Origin: Peptococcaceae bacterium BRH_c23
GTDB lineage: Bacteria > Bacillota_B > Desulfitobacteriia > Desulfitobacteriales > Desulfitobacteriaceae
Reading direction: 5' to 3'
Assembly: GCA_000961805.1 (NCBI GenBank)
Contig: LADV01000091.1
Location: forward strand, 1-10,884
Length of the DNA stretch: 10,884 nucleotides
Part shown: in pieces, positions 1 through 6,827 of the stretch
Layout of the letters: the number at the start of each line of letters is the position of its first letter
How positions within the stretch are numbered: position 1 is the stretch's first letter
Program-made: the position numbers and the translations under genes
Notes under the pieces: model-generated
The model's database searches: none
What the model was told of the DNA's origin: nothing
The model's input: only the letters and a program-made list of their open reading frames with translations

Positions 1-513
1 ATGTTAGACTATGCGGTGAAGAATGCCGAAGCTGCCAACCTCACCAATATCTTGTTTAGAAACTTAAACTGGGATGAAGTCAACCTTGAAGACTACGGCT
101 GGAGAAAAAGATTTGACTTGGTGACCGCGATCAACAGCCCAGGGATCCATGATCTAATCACGCTAGAGAAGATGATCGAGGCCAGCAAGGGCTACTGCTT
201 TTTGTCAAATTTTGTGGATCGTACCGACTCTGTTCAGGACATTATTCGCACGGACATTCTTAAGCTTAAAGAGGTAATATTTTATAACAATACAGTTTAC
301 AGCATTTTAAACATCCTTTGGCTAATTGGATATTATCCCAGTATTGCCTATGTCGATACGGCTCGAGAACATGTCCGAACGGTCCAGGAAGCTTGTGTTT
401 ATTATGGTTCGTTATACCTCTATCGGGCACGCGTATCATTTTTATATAACCCCGGAAAGATGAAAAGATGCGAAGCCGAACCCAAAGGCAAACAGCGGGA
501 CAGGGACAGATAA
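1..513 (+). CDS. Class I SAM-dependent methyltransferase, C-terminal part (N-terminus outside window; C-terminus possibly truncated)
   Basis: The reading frame is open from the first base, so the ATG at position 1 is probably internal. The opening residues MLDYAVKNAEAANLTNI look like the helix after the acidic SAM-binding motif II of Rossmann-fold methyltransferases, so the glycine-rich motif I would lie upstream of the window. Residues 38-51 (FDLVTAINSPGIHD) fit the motif IV strand, followed by EKMIEASKGYCFLS. The segment NILWLIGYYPSIAYVD (about 104-119) resembles the C-terminal half of clostridial methyltransferases of unknown substrate, as I recall that family. The last 25 or so residues are very basic (ending QRDRDR) and look foreign to it; the stop lies beside an inverted repeat. 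The gene converges on the minus-strand transporter operon. The methyltransferase assignment is fairly secure, but the substrate is unknown and a decaying gene is possible. Confidence 0.65.
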   Translation: MLDYAVKNAEAANLTNILFRNLNWDEVNLEDYGWRKRFDLVTAINSPGIHDLITLEKMIEASKGYCFLSNFVDRTDSVQDIIRTDILKLKEVIFYNNTVYSILNILWLIGYYPSIAYVDTAREHVRTVQEACVYYGSLYLYRARVSFLYNPGKMKRCEAEPKGKQRDRDR

Positions 514-522
514 TGGAAATTA

Positions 523-547
523 AAACAAGGAACCTGTCCCCTTGTTT
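523..547. terminator. Inverted repeat between convergent genes, possible bidirectional terminator or repeat element
   Basis: AAACAAGG (523-530) and CCTTGTTT (540-547) form a perfect 8-bp stem with a 9-nt loop. On the minus strand the stem is followed by TTTTAATTT, giving an intrinsic-terminator shape for the end of the importer operon. On the plus strand only TTTCTC follows. A second pairing is possible: GGGACAG occurs twice in tandem (497-503, 503-509) and its complement CTGTCCC lies at 534-540. The motif GGGGACAGGTTCC resembles dispersed palindromic repeats found in many Firmicutes, so this may be a copy of a genomic repeat that also terminates transcription. Confidence 0.55.
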
Positions 548-558
548 CTCAAATACCT

Positions 559-1236
559 TCAAATTCTTCCCTGCCTCATCTCTACCACCCGGTCGGACAT
601 CCAGCCCACAACCTCTCTATCGTGGGAAATGAAAAGATAGGAAAGTTGCCGCGTTTTTTGCAGATCTTTCAAAATGTGCAAAATTTGTGCCTGCACCGAA
701 ACATCCAACATAGAGGTAGCTTCATCCAGAACAAGTACCCGCGGTTGCAACATCAGAGCGCGACAGATGGAAAGACGCTGGATTTCGCCGCCGCTCACCT
801 GATGCGGATAGCGTTCTAACAAAGAATCATTCAGCTTTACCTGCTCAAGCACCCGGTAAAGCATTTCGTGGGCGGATACTTTTTCATAAAGGCGAAAAAT
901 TTTAAGCGGTTCCAGTACGCTGTCTTTTAGTTTTATGACTGGATTAAAAAAGGATTCCGGGCGCTGGGAAATAAGTTGAACCTCGCCGCGGAAGGGAAGC
1001 AACGCTTTACCTTTTAGCAGCGTTATATTCTCACCCTTATAGAACACTCCGCCGCCATCGCTTGGAATCAAGCGCAGCAGAATACGAGCTAAAGTGCTTT
1101 TGCCGCAACCGCTGGGTCCCATCAGACCAAGGGTTTCCCCCCTATCAATTTGCAAGCTGACATTGTCGAGAGCCAAAAAGGACTTTCGTCCCCCACCCCT
1201 GCGAAAAGTCTTACAAACTTCGCGGGCTTCAAGCAT
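559..1236 (-). CDS. Nik/Opp-type ABC importer ATPase, F/E subunit, riboswitch operon (short at C-terminus)
   Basis: This is the second ATPase of the importer and would drive uptake with its D partner on the cytoplasmic face of the permeases. Visible motifs are Walker A GPSGCGKST (40-48), Q-loop Q91, signature VSGGE (147-151; the canonical form is LSGGQ), Walker B VLVLDE (167-172), the D-loop SMLD, and switch His205 in FISHD. All catalytic elements are present. The protein stops at residue 225 just after RQGRI. The equivalent subunit of the neighbouring operon continues about 42 residues further, so the C-terminal tail is missing. The start ATG overlaps the end of the D gene by 8 nt and has a GAGGTG ribosome site, which indicates coupled translation. 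The stop codon is 11 nt from the inverted repeat at 523-547. It is likely functional but possibly truncated. Confidence 0.9.
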   Translation of the reverse strand: MLEAREVCKTFRRGGGRKSFLALDNVSLQIDRGETLGLMGPSGCGKSTLARILLRLIPSDGGGVFYKGENITLLKGKALLPFRGEVQLISQRPESFFNPVIKLKDSVLEPLKIFRLYEKVSAHEMLYRVLEQVKLNDSLLERYPHQVSGGEIQRLSICRALMLQPRVLVLDEATSMLDVSVQAQILHILKDLQKTRQLSYLFISHDREVVGWMSDRVVEMRQGRI

Positions 1237-2173
1237 ATAAAAAGCACCTCACAAGCCTGCCGCCGTGTTCATAAGAATTCGGTTTTTCCGCCGTGCAACG
1301 CACAGTGCAGTGTATACAGCGGGGCGCAAATTTGCAGCCAGTAAAGCTTTCTCCGGGTGCCGGAGGCATACCGGACATGGGCTCCATCCCATTTTGAGGA
1401 AGTGAGGCCAGAAATCCCTGCGAATAGGGATGCAGCGGAGTTTTCAGAACATCCTGCCCCATTTCCAAAATCTCTCCGCTGTACATCACTGCCACACAGT
1501 CGCACAGCTTTTCAGCCAACCCAAGGTCATGGGTAATGACAATCATCCCGTCCACGCCCTGCAGTTTCATCGAAACAAGCGTTTCGTAAACCTGCTCGCG
1601 TAGATCCCTGTCAAGCCCCTTGGTCGGTTCATCCGCCAATACCCAGCGTGGTGAACAAGAAATACCGATGGCACACAGTACGCGTTGCTGCATACCACCG
1701 CTCAGCTCAAACGGATAGGAGCGCAAAATACGCCCCGGATCATCAAAGCCGAAGCTGTGCAGCAGACTTTCCGCCTTTCGCCTGCGGCTTTTGGCGTTCT
1801 TATCTACTATCATCAGTGCTTCGTCAAGTTGAACGCCGATCCGCCTCACCGGGTTGAGCGAATCGCTTGGATTCTGCGGGATCAGACTGATTTCCTTTCC
1901 ACGCAGGGTACGCAGCTGTCGGAGCGAAGCTTTGGCAATGTTAAGCCCGCAATAAAGGATGTCGCCGCCCACCTGTGCATAGGAAGGCAGCAAGCCGAGG
2001 ATCGCCAGTCCGAGTACGGATTTTCCGCAGCCGCTCTCTCCGATGAGTCCGGTAATTTGTCCACTGCGAAAGGTAGCGAAAACATGGTCAACTGCTTTAA
2101 CCGAACCGGAGGAAACCGCAAAATGTACGGTGGCATCCTGAATAACAATGTGATTGGAAGTGGCTTCTAGCAT
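1229..2173 (-). CDS. Nik/Opp-type ABC importer ATPase, D subunit, riboswitch operon
   Basis: This is the first ATPase of the riboswitch-controlled importer, with full length for DppD/OppD/NikD-type subunits (314 aa). It shows Walker A GESGCGKSV (45-53), Q-loop Q100 (LIPQNPSDSLNP), signature LSGGM (157-161), Walker B WVLADE (177-182) and switch His215 (VITHD). The C-terminal oligopeptide/dipeptide-type extension carries Cys280, 286, 289, 293 and 310. Such clusters are known in this subunit family, and an iron-sulfur cluster has been reported in a bacterial DppD. The start is supported by GAGGAGGTG a few bases upstream and overlaps the end of the C permease gene by 7 nt. The end overlaps the F gene by 8 nt. 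Substrate specificity cannot be read from an ATPase. Confidence 0.93.
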   Translation of the reverse strand: MLEATSNHIVIQDATVHFAVSSGSVKAVDHVFATFRSGQITGLIGESGCGKSVLGLAILGLLPSYAQVGGDILYCGLNIAKASLRQLRTLRGKEISLIPQNPSDSLNPVRRIGVQLDEALMIVDKNAKSRRRKAESLLHSFGFDDPGRILRSYPFELSGGMQQRVLCAIGISCSPRWVLADEPTKGLDRDLREQVYETLVSMKLQGVDGMIVITHDLGLAEKLCDCVAVMYSGEILEMGQDVLKTPLHPYSQGFLASLPQNGMEPMSGMPPAPGESFTGCKFAPRCIHCTVRCTAEKPNSYEHGGRLVRCFLYA

Positions 2174-2994
2174 TCGCGCACCTCCTCATTTTTTATGTCA
2201 AAATGATCGCGCAGAACGTCGCCCAGCATATTGATAGCCAGCAGTAATAAAAAAATACACAGCCCCGGCACAAGAATTAGATGCGGGGAACTGCGGTAAT
2301 GAAGGCGTGCATCATTAATCATAACACTCCAGTCAGGTGTGGGCGGTTGAACTCCTAACCCTAAAAAGCTCAGCGAGGCGATAGACAACACACTGCGTCC
2401 CACCCGGATTGTAAAAAGGATAATCATATTATTGATCATATTAGGAAGGATGTGACGAAAGATCAAACGCCTATTACTACTTCCTAGACAGCGCATTGCC
2501 TCTATATAGGGCTCCTCTCGCAAGCGCAGTACCTCGGTGCGCACAATTCGGGAAAATCCTGCCCATGAGGTTAGTATCAAAGCCAGCAGCAGACTCTGGA
2601 TGCTCGGGCCCATCACCCCTGCAATAGCGATCATCAGACAGGTTCCGGGCAGACCCTGGAAAATATTGGCAAGTACGGTGAGGCACCAGTCCGCCGCGCC
2701 TCCATAGTAACCCGCAATCATTCCCAAGAGCATACCGAGCAGCATGGACAGAACCGTCGCCATCAGCGCCAGCAGCATAGAGATTCGACCCCCGTACAGG
2801 ACGCGGCTGAGCATATCCCGCCCCAGCGAATCAGTTCCCAGAGGATGTCCTAAAGATGGTCCCTCCAGACGCACCGACATCTCGGTGGTATTAGGCGGAT
2901 AGGGCGCGATCAGCGGTGCTAAGACGCTGGAAAGGATAATCACGGACAGAAGCAGCACGGCAATGATGCCTTGCGCTTTTCCCTTGTTCTTCAA
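2167..2994 (-). CDS. Nik/Dpp-type ABC importer permease, C subunit, riboswitch operon (TTG start)
   Basis: This is one of two inner-membrane permeases forming the substrate channel. It has a short basic N-terminus, a first membrane helix (about 8-30), and the hallmark GTDSLGRD (53-60) of DppC/OppC/NikC proteins. Several further hydrophobic helices follow, and the cytoplasmic EAA loop (EAMRCLGSSNRRLIFRHILPN, split here as 165-171 and 172-185) contacts the ATPases. The motif SFLGLGVQPPTPDW is also typical. The start codon is TTG, overlapping the B stop as TTGA; GGGAGGGAG sits 6 nt upstream and the next in-frame Met is at residue 39, so TTG is the sensible start. At 275 aa it is near the usual family length. 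Confidence 0.92.
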   Translation of the reverse strand: MKNKGKAQGIIAVLLLSVIILSSVLAPLIAPYPPNTTEMSVRLEGPSLGHPLGTDSLGRDMLSRVLYGGRISMLLALMATVLSMLLGMLLGMIAGYYGGAADWCLTVLANIFQGLPGTCLMIAIAGVMGPSIQSLLLALILTSWAGFSRIVRTEVLRLREEPYIEAMRCLGSSNRRLIFRHILPNMINNMIILFTIRVGRSVLSIASLSFLGLGVQPPTPDWSVMINDARLHYRSSPHLILVPGLCIFLLLLAINMLGDVLRDHFDIKNEEVREC

Positions 2995-3935
2995 ATACTG
3001 CTCCCTCCCAGCCTTATTTTCGGATTCAGCACCAAGCTGATTAAATCTACCGCCAGTGTGACAGCGACAAAAAGAAATCCGGTAAGCAAAACATAGCCTT
3101 GAAGGGCCGGATAATTACGCATGTAAATGGCCTCGATGGCATAGCTTCCCACGCCCGGGAGTGCAAAGATAGTTTCTACAACAACCGAGCCACCCAGTAT
3201 TCCGCCAAAATAATTGCCCAACAGCGTAATGACGGGCACAATGGCGTTGGGCAGGGCGTTTCGCACAATAAGGCGATATTTACTGATTCCTTTGGCGTTA
3301 GCGGCAAGAAAATATTGTTTTCCCAATTCCCCCAGAAGCGCGGAACGCATCAAACGCGCAGCTGTTGCGGTAGTGGCGCAAGACAGCACTATTGCCGGCA
3401 TTAACATATATTTAGCTCCGCCTGTACCGCTGGTGGGCAGCCACCCAAGGACCTCAGCGAACAGCAGCACCATCAAAATGGCAAGCCAAAAACCCGGAAT
3501 GGAAAGCATTATATTGGTTAGTCCTTGGATGCCATGGTCAAGCAGGCTGTCTTTATAGGCCGCAGACAAGGTGCCTATTAGGATTCCGCCTGCACAGGTT
3601 AGCAGCATAGCATATCCTGCCAGCTTTAGGGTTACCGGCAAGCGCCGAGCAAGCTCTTCACTCACTGGTTCGCTGGTGGCATATGAGTAGCCGAGGTCAC
3701 CGTGCAGGGCGTTTTTTACCCAGCGAATATACTGTACGGGCAGCGGATCGTTAAGTCCCATCTCTTCCCGCAACGCGGCAATCTGTTCCGGTCTCGCCTC
3801 AGACATGCCGCCCTGACTAAGCGCAATTTCCGCCGGGTCGCCGGGGGAAATAACCCCCAGCGTAAAAGCAATCAGGGAAATACCCAGCAGAACCGGAACC
3901 AGCGAGGCAATTTTCTGCAAGATATACCTGCTCAT
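2991..3935 (-). CDS. Nik/Dpp-type ABC importer permease, B subunit, riboswitch operon
   Basis: This is the second permease of the importer, a 314-residue protein typical of DppB/OppB/NikB. The first membrane helix (about 9-30) is followed by the family's extracytoplasmic segment, with LREEMGLNDPLPVQYIRWV (55-73) and a GDLGYSY motif (79-85). The hydrophobic core follows. The EAA loop AANAKGISKYRLIVRNALPN (211-230) docks to the ATPases, and ALPGVGSYAIEAI marks the C-terminal third. The gene starts only 3 nt after the binding-protein stop with a weak upstream ribosome site (TAGGC), so translation is probably coupled to that gene. Its last bases overlap the C gene start. Metal or peptide as substrate cannot be separated from this subunit alone. 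Confidence 0.92.
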   Translation of the reverse strand: MSRYILQKIASLVPVLLGISLIAFTLGVISPGDPAEIALSQGGMSEARPEQIAALREEMGLNDPLPVQYIRWVKNALHGDLGYSYATSEPVSEELARRLPVTLKLAGYAMLLTCAGGILIGTLSAAYKDSLLDHGIQGLTNIMLSIPGFWLAILMVLLFAEVLGWLPTSGTGGAKYMLMPAIVLSCATTATAARLMRSALLGELGKQYFLAANAKGISKYRLIVRNALPNAIVPVITLLGNYFGGILGGSVVVETIFALPGVGSYAIEAIYMRNYPALQGYVLLTGFLFVAVTLAVDLISLVLNPKIRLGGSSI

Positions 3936-3938
3936 TGC

Positions 3939-5531
3939 CTATTCAGCCCAAGCAACATTCGGCAGTTCCAAACCGTAAAGTTTTGCCTCATAACCAGTCA
4001 GTTTAGTACTGTAAGCCATCAAGGTCACATCGTTAAACAGAGGAATGACTGGAAAATCCTCGCTGGAAATCTGCTGGATCTGATTATAGATTTCTTTGCG
4101 CTTTTCCATATCGAGAGTGGCTGCCGCCTCTTTCATCAGTTTTTCCACCTCAGAGTTGTTGTAGCCGAGACTGTAATTCTTATTATGGTCACCGCTGGTG
4201 AGCATAAAGCGGTTGAAGATGGTGAAGGGTTCGCTGTTGGAGAGTCCCTGCTGTAGACGGACAAGATTGTGGTTGCCTGATTTCATTTCCTCTTTCATAG
4301 TAGCATACTCCAAGGGTTGAATTTTAACATCCAGCCCTATTTCCGAAAGCCAGGCTGCAATCAGCTCCGCCTCCGGTTTCTGGGTGGACTCGCTGCCGTT
4401 TATCAGATAGACAATTTCACAACGTTTATCCCCCAGTACCGCTTTGACCAGCGCTTTGGCTTTTTCCAGATTCTCTTTCACGGGAATTTCCTTATAAAAT
4501 GGAGTGCTGTAATTAAGGATATTGGTAGTAGGAGAACCAAACCCGCAGTATAGGTCAGTCACTATAGACTGGCGGTTGAGGGCAAGGCTGACAGCCTGAC
4601 GCATACGCAGATCATTGAACGGAAACTTGGTTCCATTGACCCCCAGAAAACGAATCATCGTGGATTTATTGGTAGTCAACGCAAAGTCAGGATCTTTTTT
4701 AAGCTCTACGGCTAGCGAAGCAGGAATTGCTTTTAGATCCAATACGCCCATAATCTCAGCGGATTTTAAGGCAGAAAAGCGAGTATCCGCATCAGGAATT
4801 ACTTTAACCCGAATGGATTTTGCTTTGGCCTTTTCGCCATAGTAATGATCATTACGCTCCAACAGAACATATTGGTCCTTCACGTTCTCAACAACTTTAA
4901 AAGGACCGGTACCTTGGGCAATACCGTTGAAATTTCCTTCCTTATCGAAGCATTTAGGGCTGTACATGGCACTTCCGAAGTTCACCATATTGTAGATCTG
5001 AGTGGGTGAGGGATTCTTAAAGATGAGTTTAAAGGTATAATCGTCCACCTTGGAGTACTCTTTCAGCCCAGGATAGTTGGAATTGATATCCAGCGGGTAG
5101 AAAGAGGATTTCTTAACGCCCAACTTCATACGGTCAAAGTTTGCGACGACCGCATCCGCATTGAAGCCTTCGCCGTCGTGGAACTGGACACCCTTGCGCA
5201 GCTGAAACGTCCATTCCTTACCGTCCTCGGATATTTCCCAGCTTTCGGCAAGACCGGGCACAGGGGATGCCTTGTCGTCCTGTTTGACAAGCGGTTCCCA
5301 GACATAGAGAATGCTGCTGCAATAATAACCATCTTTTTCACCGGGGGCAAGGTTACGGTAACCTCCAAGGACAATTTCAGTGTTCCTGTTCACAACTGCA
5401 GGAGACTTGGAGGAATCGGCCGCGCTGCCCGTCGGGTTGGATTTGCTGCAACCTGCAATAGACAACACTATTAGGACGGACAAGCAAAGTACCAACACCT
5501 GTTTCAGTTTGGTTTTGAAAAAAAAGTTCAT
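3939..5531 (-). CDS. Extracytoplasmic substrate-binding lipoprotein (SBP_bac_5 / NikA-like) of the riboswitch operon
   Basis: This is the ligand-capturing component of the importer. The chosen start gives MNFFFKTK followed by a hydrophobic signal sequence and lipobox LSIAGC with Cys28 as the lipidated residue. GAGGAGG lies 6 nt upstream. The frame is open to 5639, but that start would place 36 extra residues before the signal peptide and overlap the upstream gene. The mature 530-residue precursor shows family-5 landmarks: WTFQLRKGVQFHDG (about 107-120), GTGPFKV (207-213), LRMRQAVSLALNR (308-320) and a C-terminal lobe with IYNQIQQISSEDFPVIPLFN. The segment NLVRLQQGLSNSEPF (422-436) falls where NikA- and CntA-type proteins place ligand-contacting residues. 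A metal chelate ligand is plausible given the riboswitch; a peptide is the alternative. Confidence 0.92.
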   Translation of the reverse strand: MNFFFKTKLKQVLVLCLSVLIVLSIAGCSKSNPTGSAADSSKSPAVVNRNTEIVLGGYRNLAPGEKDGYYCSSILYVWEPLVKQDDKASPVPGLAESWEISEDGKEWTFQLRKGVQFHDGEGFNADAVVANFDRMKLGVKKSSFYPLDINSNYPGLKEYSKVDDYTFKLIFKNPSPTQIYNMVNFGSAMYSPKCFDKEGNFNGIAQGTGPFKVVENVKDQYVLLERNDHYYGEKAKAKSIRVKVIPDADTRFSALKSAEIMGVLDLKAIPASLAVELKKDPDFALTTNKSTMIRFLGVNGTKFPFNDLRMRQAVSLALNRQSIVTDLYCGFGSPTTNILNYSTPFYKEIPVKENLEKAKALVKAVLGDKRCEIVYLINGSESTQKPEAELIAAWLSEIGLDVKIQPLEYATMKEEMKSGNHNLVRLQQGLSNSEPFTIFNRFMLTSGDHNKNYSLGYNNSEVEKLMKEAAATLDMEKRKEIYNQIQQISSEDFPVIPLFNDVTLMAYSTKLTGYEAKLYGLELPNVAWAE

Positions 5532-5561
5532 GGATATCCTCCTCTTAATATTTTTTAAGTC

Positions 5562-5579
5562 TTCACTACGTGTACTGAA
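5562..5579. repeat. Imperfect palindrome in the methyltransferase-binding protein intercistronic gap
   Basis: TTCACTACGTGTACTGAA is an 18-base near-perfect palindrome (14 of 18 positions pair). It lies in the 62-nt gap between the methyltransferase stop and the binding-protein ribosome site. As RNA its loop would be tight, so a stable hairpin is uncertain. It could mark a processing site or a protein-binding site, or be chance. Confidence 0.3.
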
Positions 5580-5593
5580 AACTTTGAAAGCAG

Positions 5594-6421
5594 TTATTTG
5601 TACCAGTAAAGCAACTCCGAGCGAAATTTGTGACGACAACGGTATTTTCCATTTTCAAAGTGGTAATAGCGTTGCAAGATCTCCAGTACCGCCTTTTCAT
5701 CATAGCGCGCAGCAATGTAAGAAACCGCACGGTTCAGCATCTCATCAAATGTGTCATAAGCATATTCGCGCTCATTGGAAATACTTATGCATTCAGCACA
5801 AATTCCAAGTCCGTGAAGTACCTTTTCTAAGTCTCGGCAATCCATCCGTGTGTAGCGCACGGGAAGCCGCAGTTCCTGTTCAAAATCGGAGAGATACGGC
5901 TGTTCCGGACTTTCGTTCACGCCGATGATGCAAAGCCTGTCAGCAGTTTCATTAATCTTGCCAAGGCAATGCTCAATTTCGACCATCCGATAAAAACAGT
6001 TATAAGCAAAAACCACGTCACATTGCGTAGGGGTACAATCCTCCCATTTGCCATAAAGGGGGGTGATGTTTTGCACATTATTCTCCGACGCTATCCTTTG
6101 TACGTATTCCAGTACATCTTTGGAAATATCAATACACGTATACTGCTGGCAAATTGCCGCAAGACGCAGCGAATAATTGCCCCAACCCGGTCCGATTTCC
6201 AGGATAGATTTAGCATCCACATTTTGAATCAGCCCGCATACCTCATCAGCAATCTTAACTGAGTACTCATCCGGCTGATAGACGGATTTTTGAGCCAAAT
6301 ATCGTTTCCAGAAATCCTTTTCCGCCTCATCACTGATAGCTCGCTCGCTGTATCCTCCATTTGGCAGGCGCATCGCCTGTCTCCACTGTTCACCATAGTC
6401 ATTATGCAACCCACTTTTCAT
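5594..6421 (-). CDS. Class I SAM-dependent methyltransferase, first gene of the riboswitch operon
   Basis: This 275-residue cytoplasmic protein would transfer a methyl or other SAM-derived group to an unknown acceptor. Motif I is ILEIGPGWGNYS (73-84), the acidic ribose-binding residue is D98 in CIDIS, and CDVVFAYNCFYRM (134-146) corresponds to motif IV. The N-terminal 70 residues (LHNDYGEQWRQAMRL, then DEAEKDFWKRYLAQK) form a helical cap. The C-terminal 80 residues are charged and aromatic-rich (RYYHFENGKYRCRHKFR). I chose the ATG at 6421 because GGAGG lies exactly 7 nt upstream; the ATG at 6445 would add 8 residues but lacks a ribosome site. It is co-directional with the importer and 62 nt upstream of the binding protein. 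A role in making or altering a metal-binding small molecule, or in corrinoid-related metabolism, is inferred from context only. Confidence 0.85.
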   Translation of the reverse strand: MKSGLHNDYGEQWRQAMRLPNGGYSERAISDEAEKDFWKRYLAQKSVYQPDEYSVKIADEVCGLIQNVDAKSILEIGPGWGNYSLRLAAICQQYTCIDISKDVLEYVQRIASENNVQNITPLYGKWEDCTPTQCDVVFAYNCFYRMVEIEHCLGKINETADRLCIIGVNESPEQPYLSDFEQELRLPVRYTRMDCRDLEKVLHGLGICAECISISNEREYAYDTFDEMLNRAVSYIAARYDEKAVLEILQRYYHFENGKYRCRHKFRSELLYWYK

Positions 6422-6422
6422 A

Positions 6423-6551
6423 TTATTCCTCCATTTTGCAATCATCAGGGAGTCTCAACCGATTGGTCAAGAGGCAAAAAATACTGATCAACATTTGTTC
6501 AGCACTAATAATACCTCCTCTATCGCTCGTAGAGTTATTGGCGTGTAGCAT
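6423..6551 (-). CDS. Possible 42-residue leader or small protein ahead of the methyltransferase
   Basis: An unrecognised short ORF begins with ATG at 6551, with AGGAGA 9 nt upstream. It encodes MLHANNSTSDRGGIISAEQM, then a hydrophobic stretch LISIFCLLT, and a C-terminus ending KMEE. Its TAA stop is followed after one base by the methyltransferase ATG, and its last codons contain that gene's GGAGG site. This is the geometry expected for translational coupling. A short inverted repeat (CTCTA 6518-6522 with TAGAG 6530-6534) lies inside it. No homology is recognised. It may be a leader peptide, a small membrane-associated protein, or chance. Confidence 0.35.
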   Translation of the reverse strand: MLHANNSTSDRGGIISAEQMLISIFCLLTNRLRLPDDCKMEE

Positions 6552-6570
6552 TTAGGCAAGTCTCCTAATT

Positions 6571-6629
6571 AAAAAAATAAAAAAACAACCCCACATCACT
6601 AATCATAACGACAGCAATGTATCGGTTGT
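6571..6629 (-). terminator. Second terminator-like element upstream of the operon (long T tract)
   Basis: Read on the minus strand, ACAACC (6629-6624) can pair with GGTTGT (6590-6585), with an inner pairing of 4 bp (6617-6620 with 6593-6596). This is followed at once by a run of 15 bases that is all T except one A (6585-6571). The long T tract is striking, but the stem is weak and interrupted with a large loop, so termination strength is uncertain. It lies 20 nt upstream of the possible small ORF and about 150 nt upstream of the methyltransferase start. Confidence 0.4.
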
Positions 6630-6649
6630 CTCGGACGGCGCGTTCTCTT

Positions 6650-6684
6650 CCGCTTTCAAGTCGCATTCGCATTTTGGAAAGCGG
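6650..6684. repeat. Hairpin in the leader between the two terminator-like elements
   Basis: CCGCTTTC (6650-6657) is perfectly complementary to GAAAGCGG (6677-6684) with a 19-nt loop, giving an 8-bp stem in the transcribed leader. There is no T tract, so it is not a terminator by itself. It could stabilise the leader or be part of a larger fold. A 51-codon minus-strand frame (6720-6565) runs through it, but its ATG has only a badly spaced GAGGG and it ends in a poly-Phe run encoded by the T tract, so I do not call it a gene. Confidence 0.4.
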
Positions 6685-6750
6685 ATCCCGCTTGAACAAG
6701 ACTTTGACCCTGCAGGTCATTTTCCCTCGGGAAACCTTTTCTGAACACTT

Positions 6751-6784
6751 ACAATATATAAAAGCCCTTCAAAATAGAAGGGCT
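6751..6784 (-). terminator. Intrinsic terminator downstream of the cobalamin riboswitch
   Basis: On the minus strand AGCCCTTC (6784-6777) pairs perfectly with GAAGGGCT (6770-6763) around a 6-nt loop, followed by TTTATAT. It begins about 45 nt after the riboswitch P1 stem closes and precedes the methyltransferase operon. This arrangement fits transcription attenuation, with termination when cobalamin is bound. I could not identify a clear antiterminator pairing by eye, so the switching partner remains unresolved. Confidence 0.75.
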
Positions 6785-6827
6785 GAATTAACAAGTCCCT
6801 CCACCCATCCATCGTGAGTAAAGCCTA

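Noticed and set aside
3702..4256. 184-codon plus-strand frame antisense to the binding protein and B permease
   Set aside because: It lies opposite two well-supported genes, has no recognisable domain or ribosome site, and is a shadow frame.
5532..5639. Upstream start for the binding protein at 5639
   Set aside because: It would put 36 residues before a clear lipoprotein signal and overlap the methyltransferase; the ATG at 5531 has GAGGAGG at ideal spacing.
5380..5928. 182-codon plus-strand frame across the methyltransferase and binding protein starts
   Set aside because: It is opposite two recognised genes and their ribosome sites, with low-complexity content and no family features.
6422..6445. 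Earlier ATG at 6445 for the methyltransferase
   Set aside because: No ribosome site precedes it, whereas the ATG at 6421 has GGAGG 7 nt upstream.
6565..6720. 51-codon minus-strand ORF in the leader
   Set aside because: Its GAGGG is only 3 nt from the ATG, its end is a poly-Phe run read from the T tract, and it crosses two RNA hairpins; more likely non-coding.
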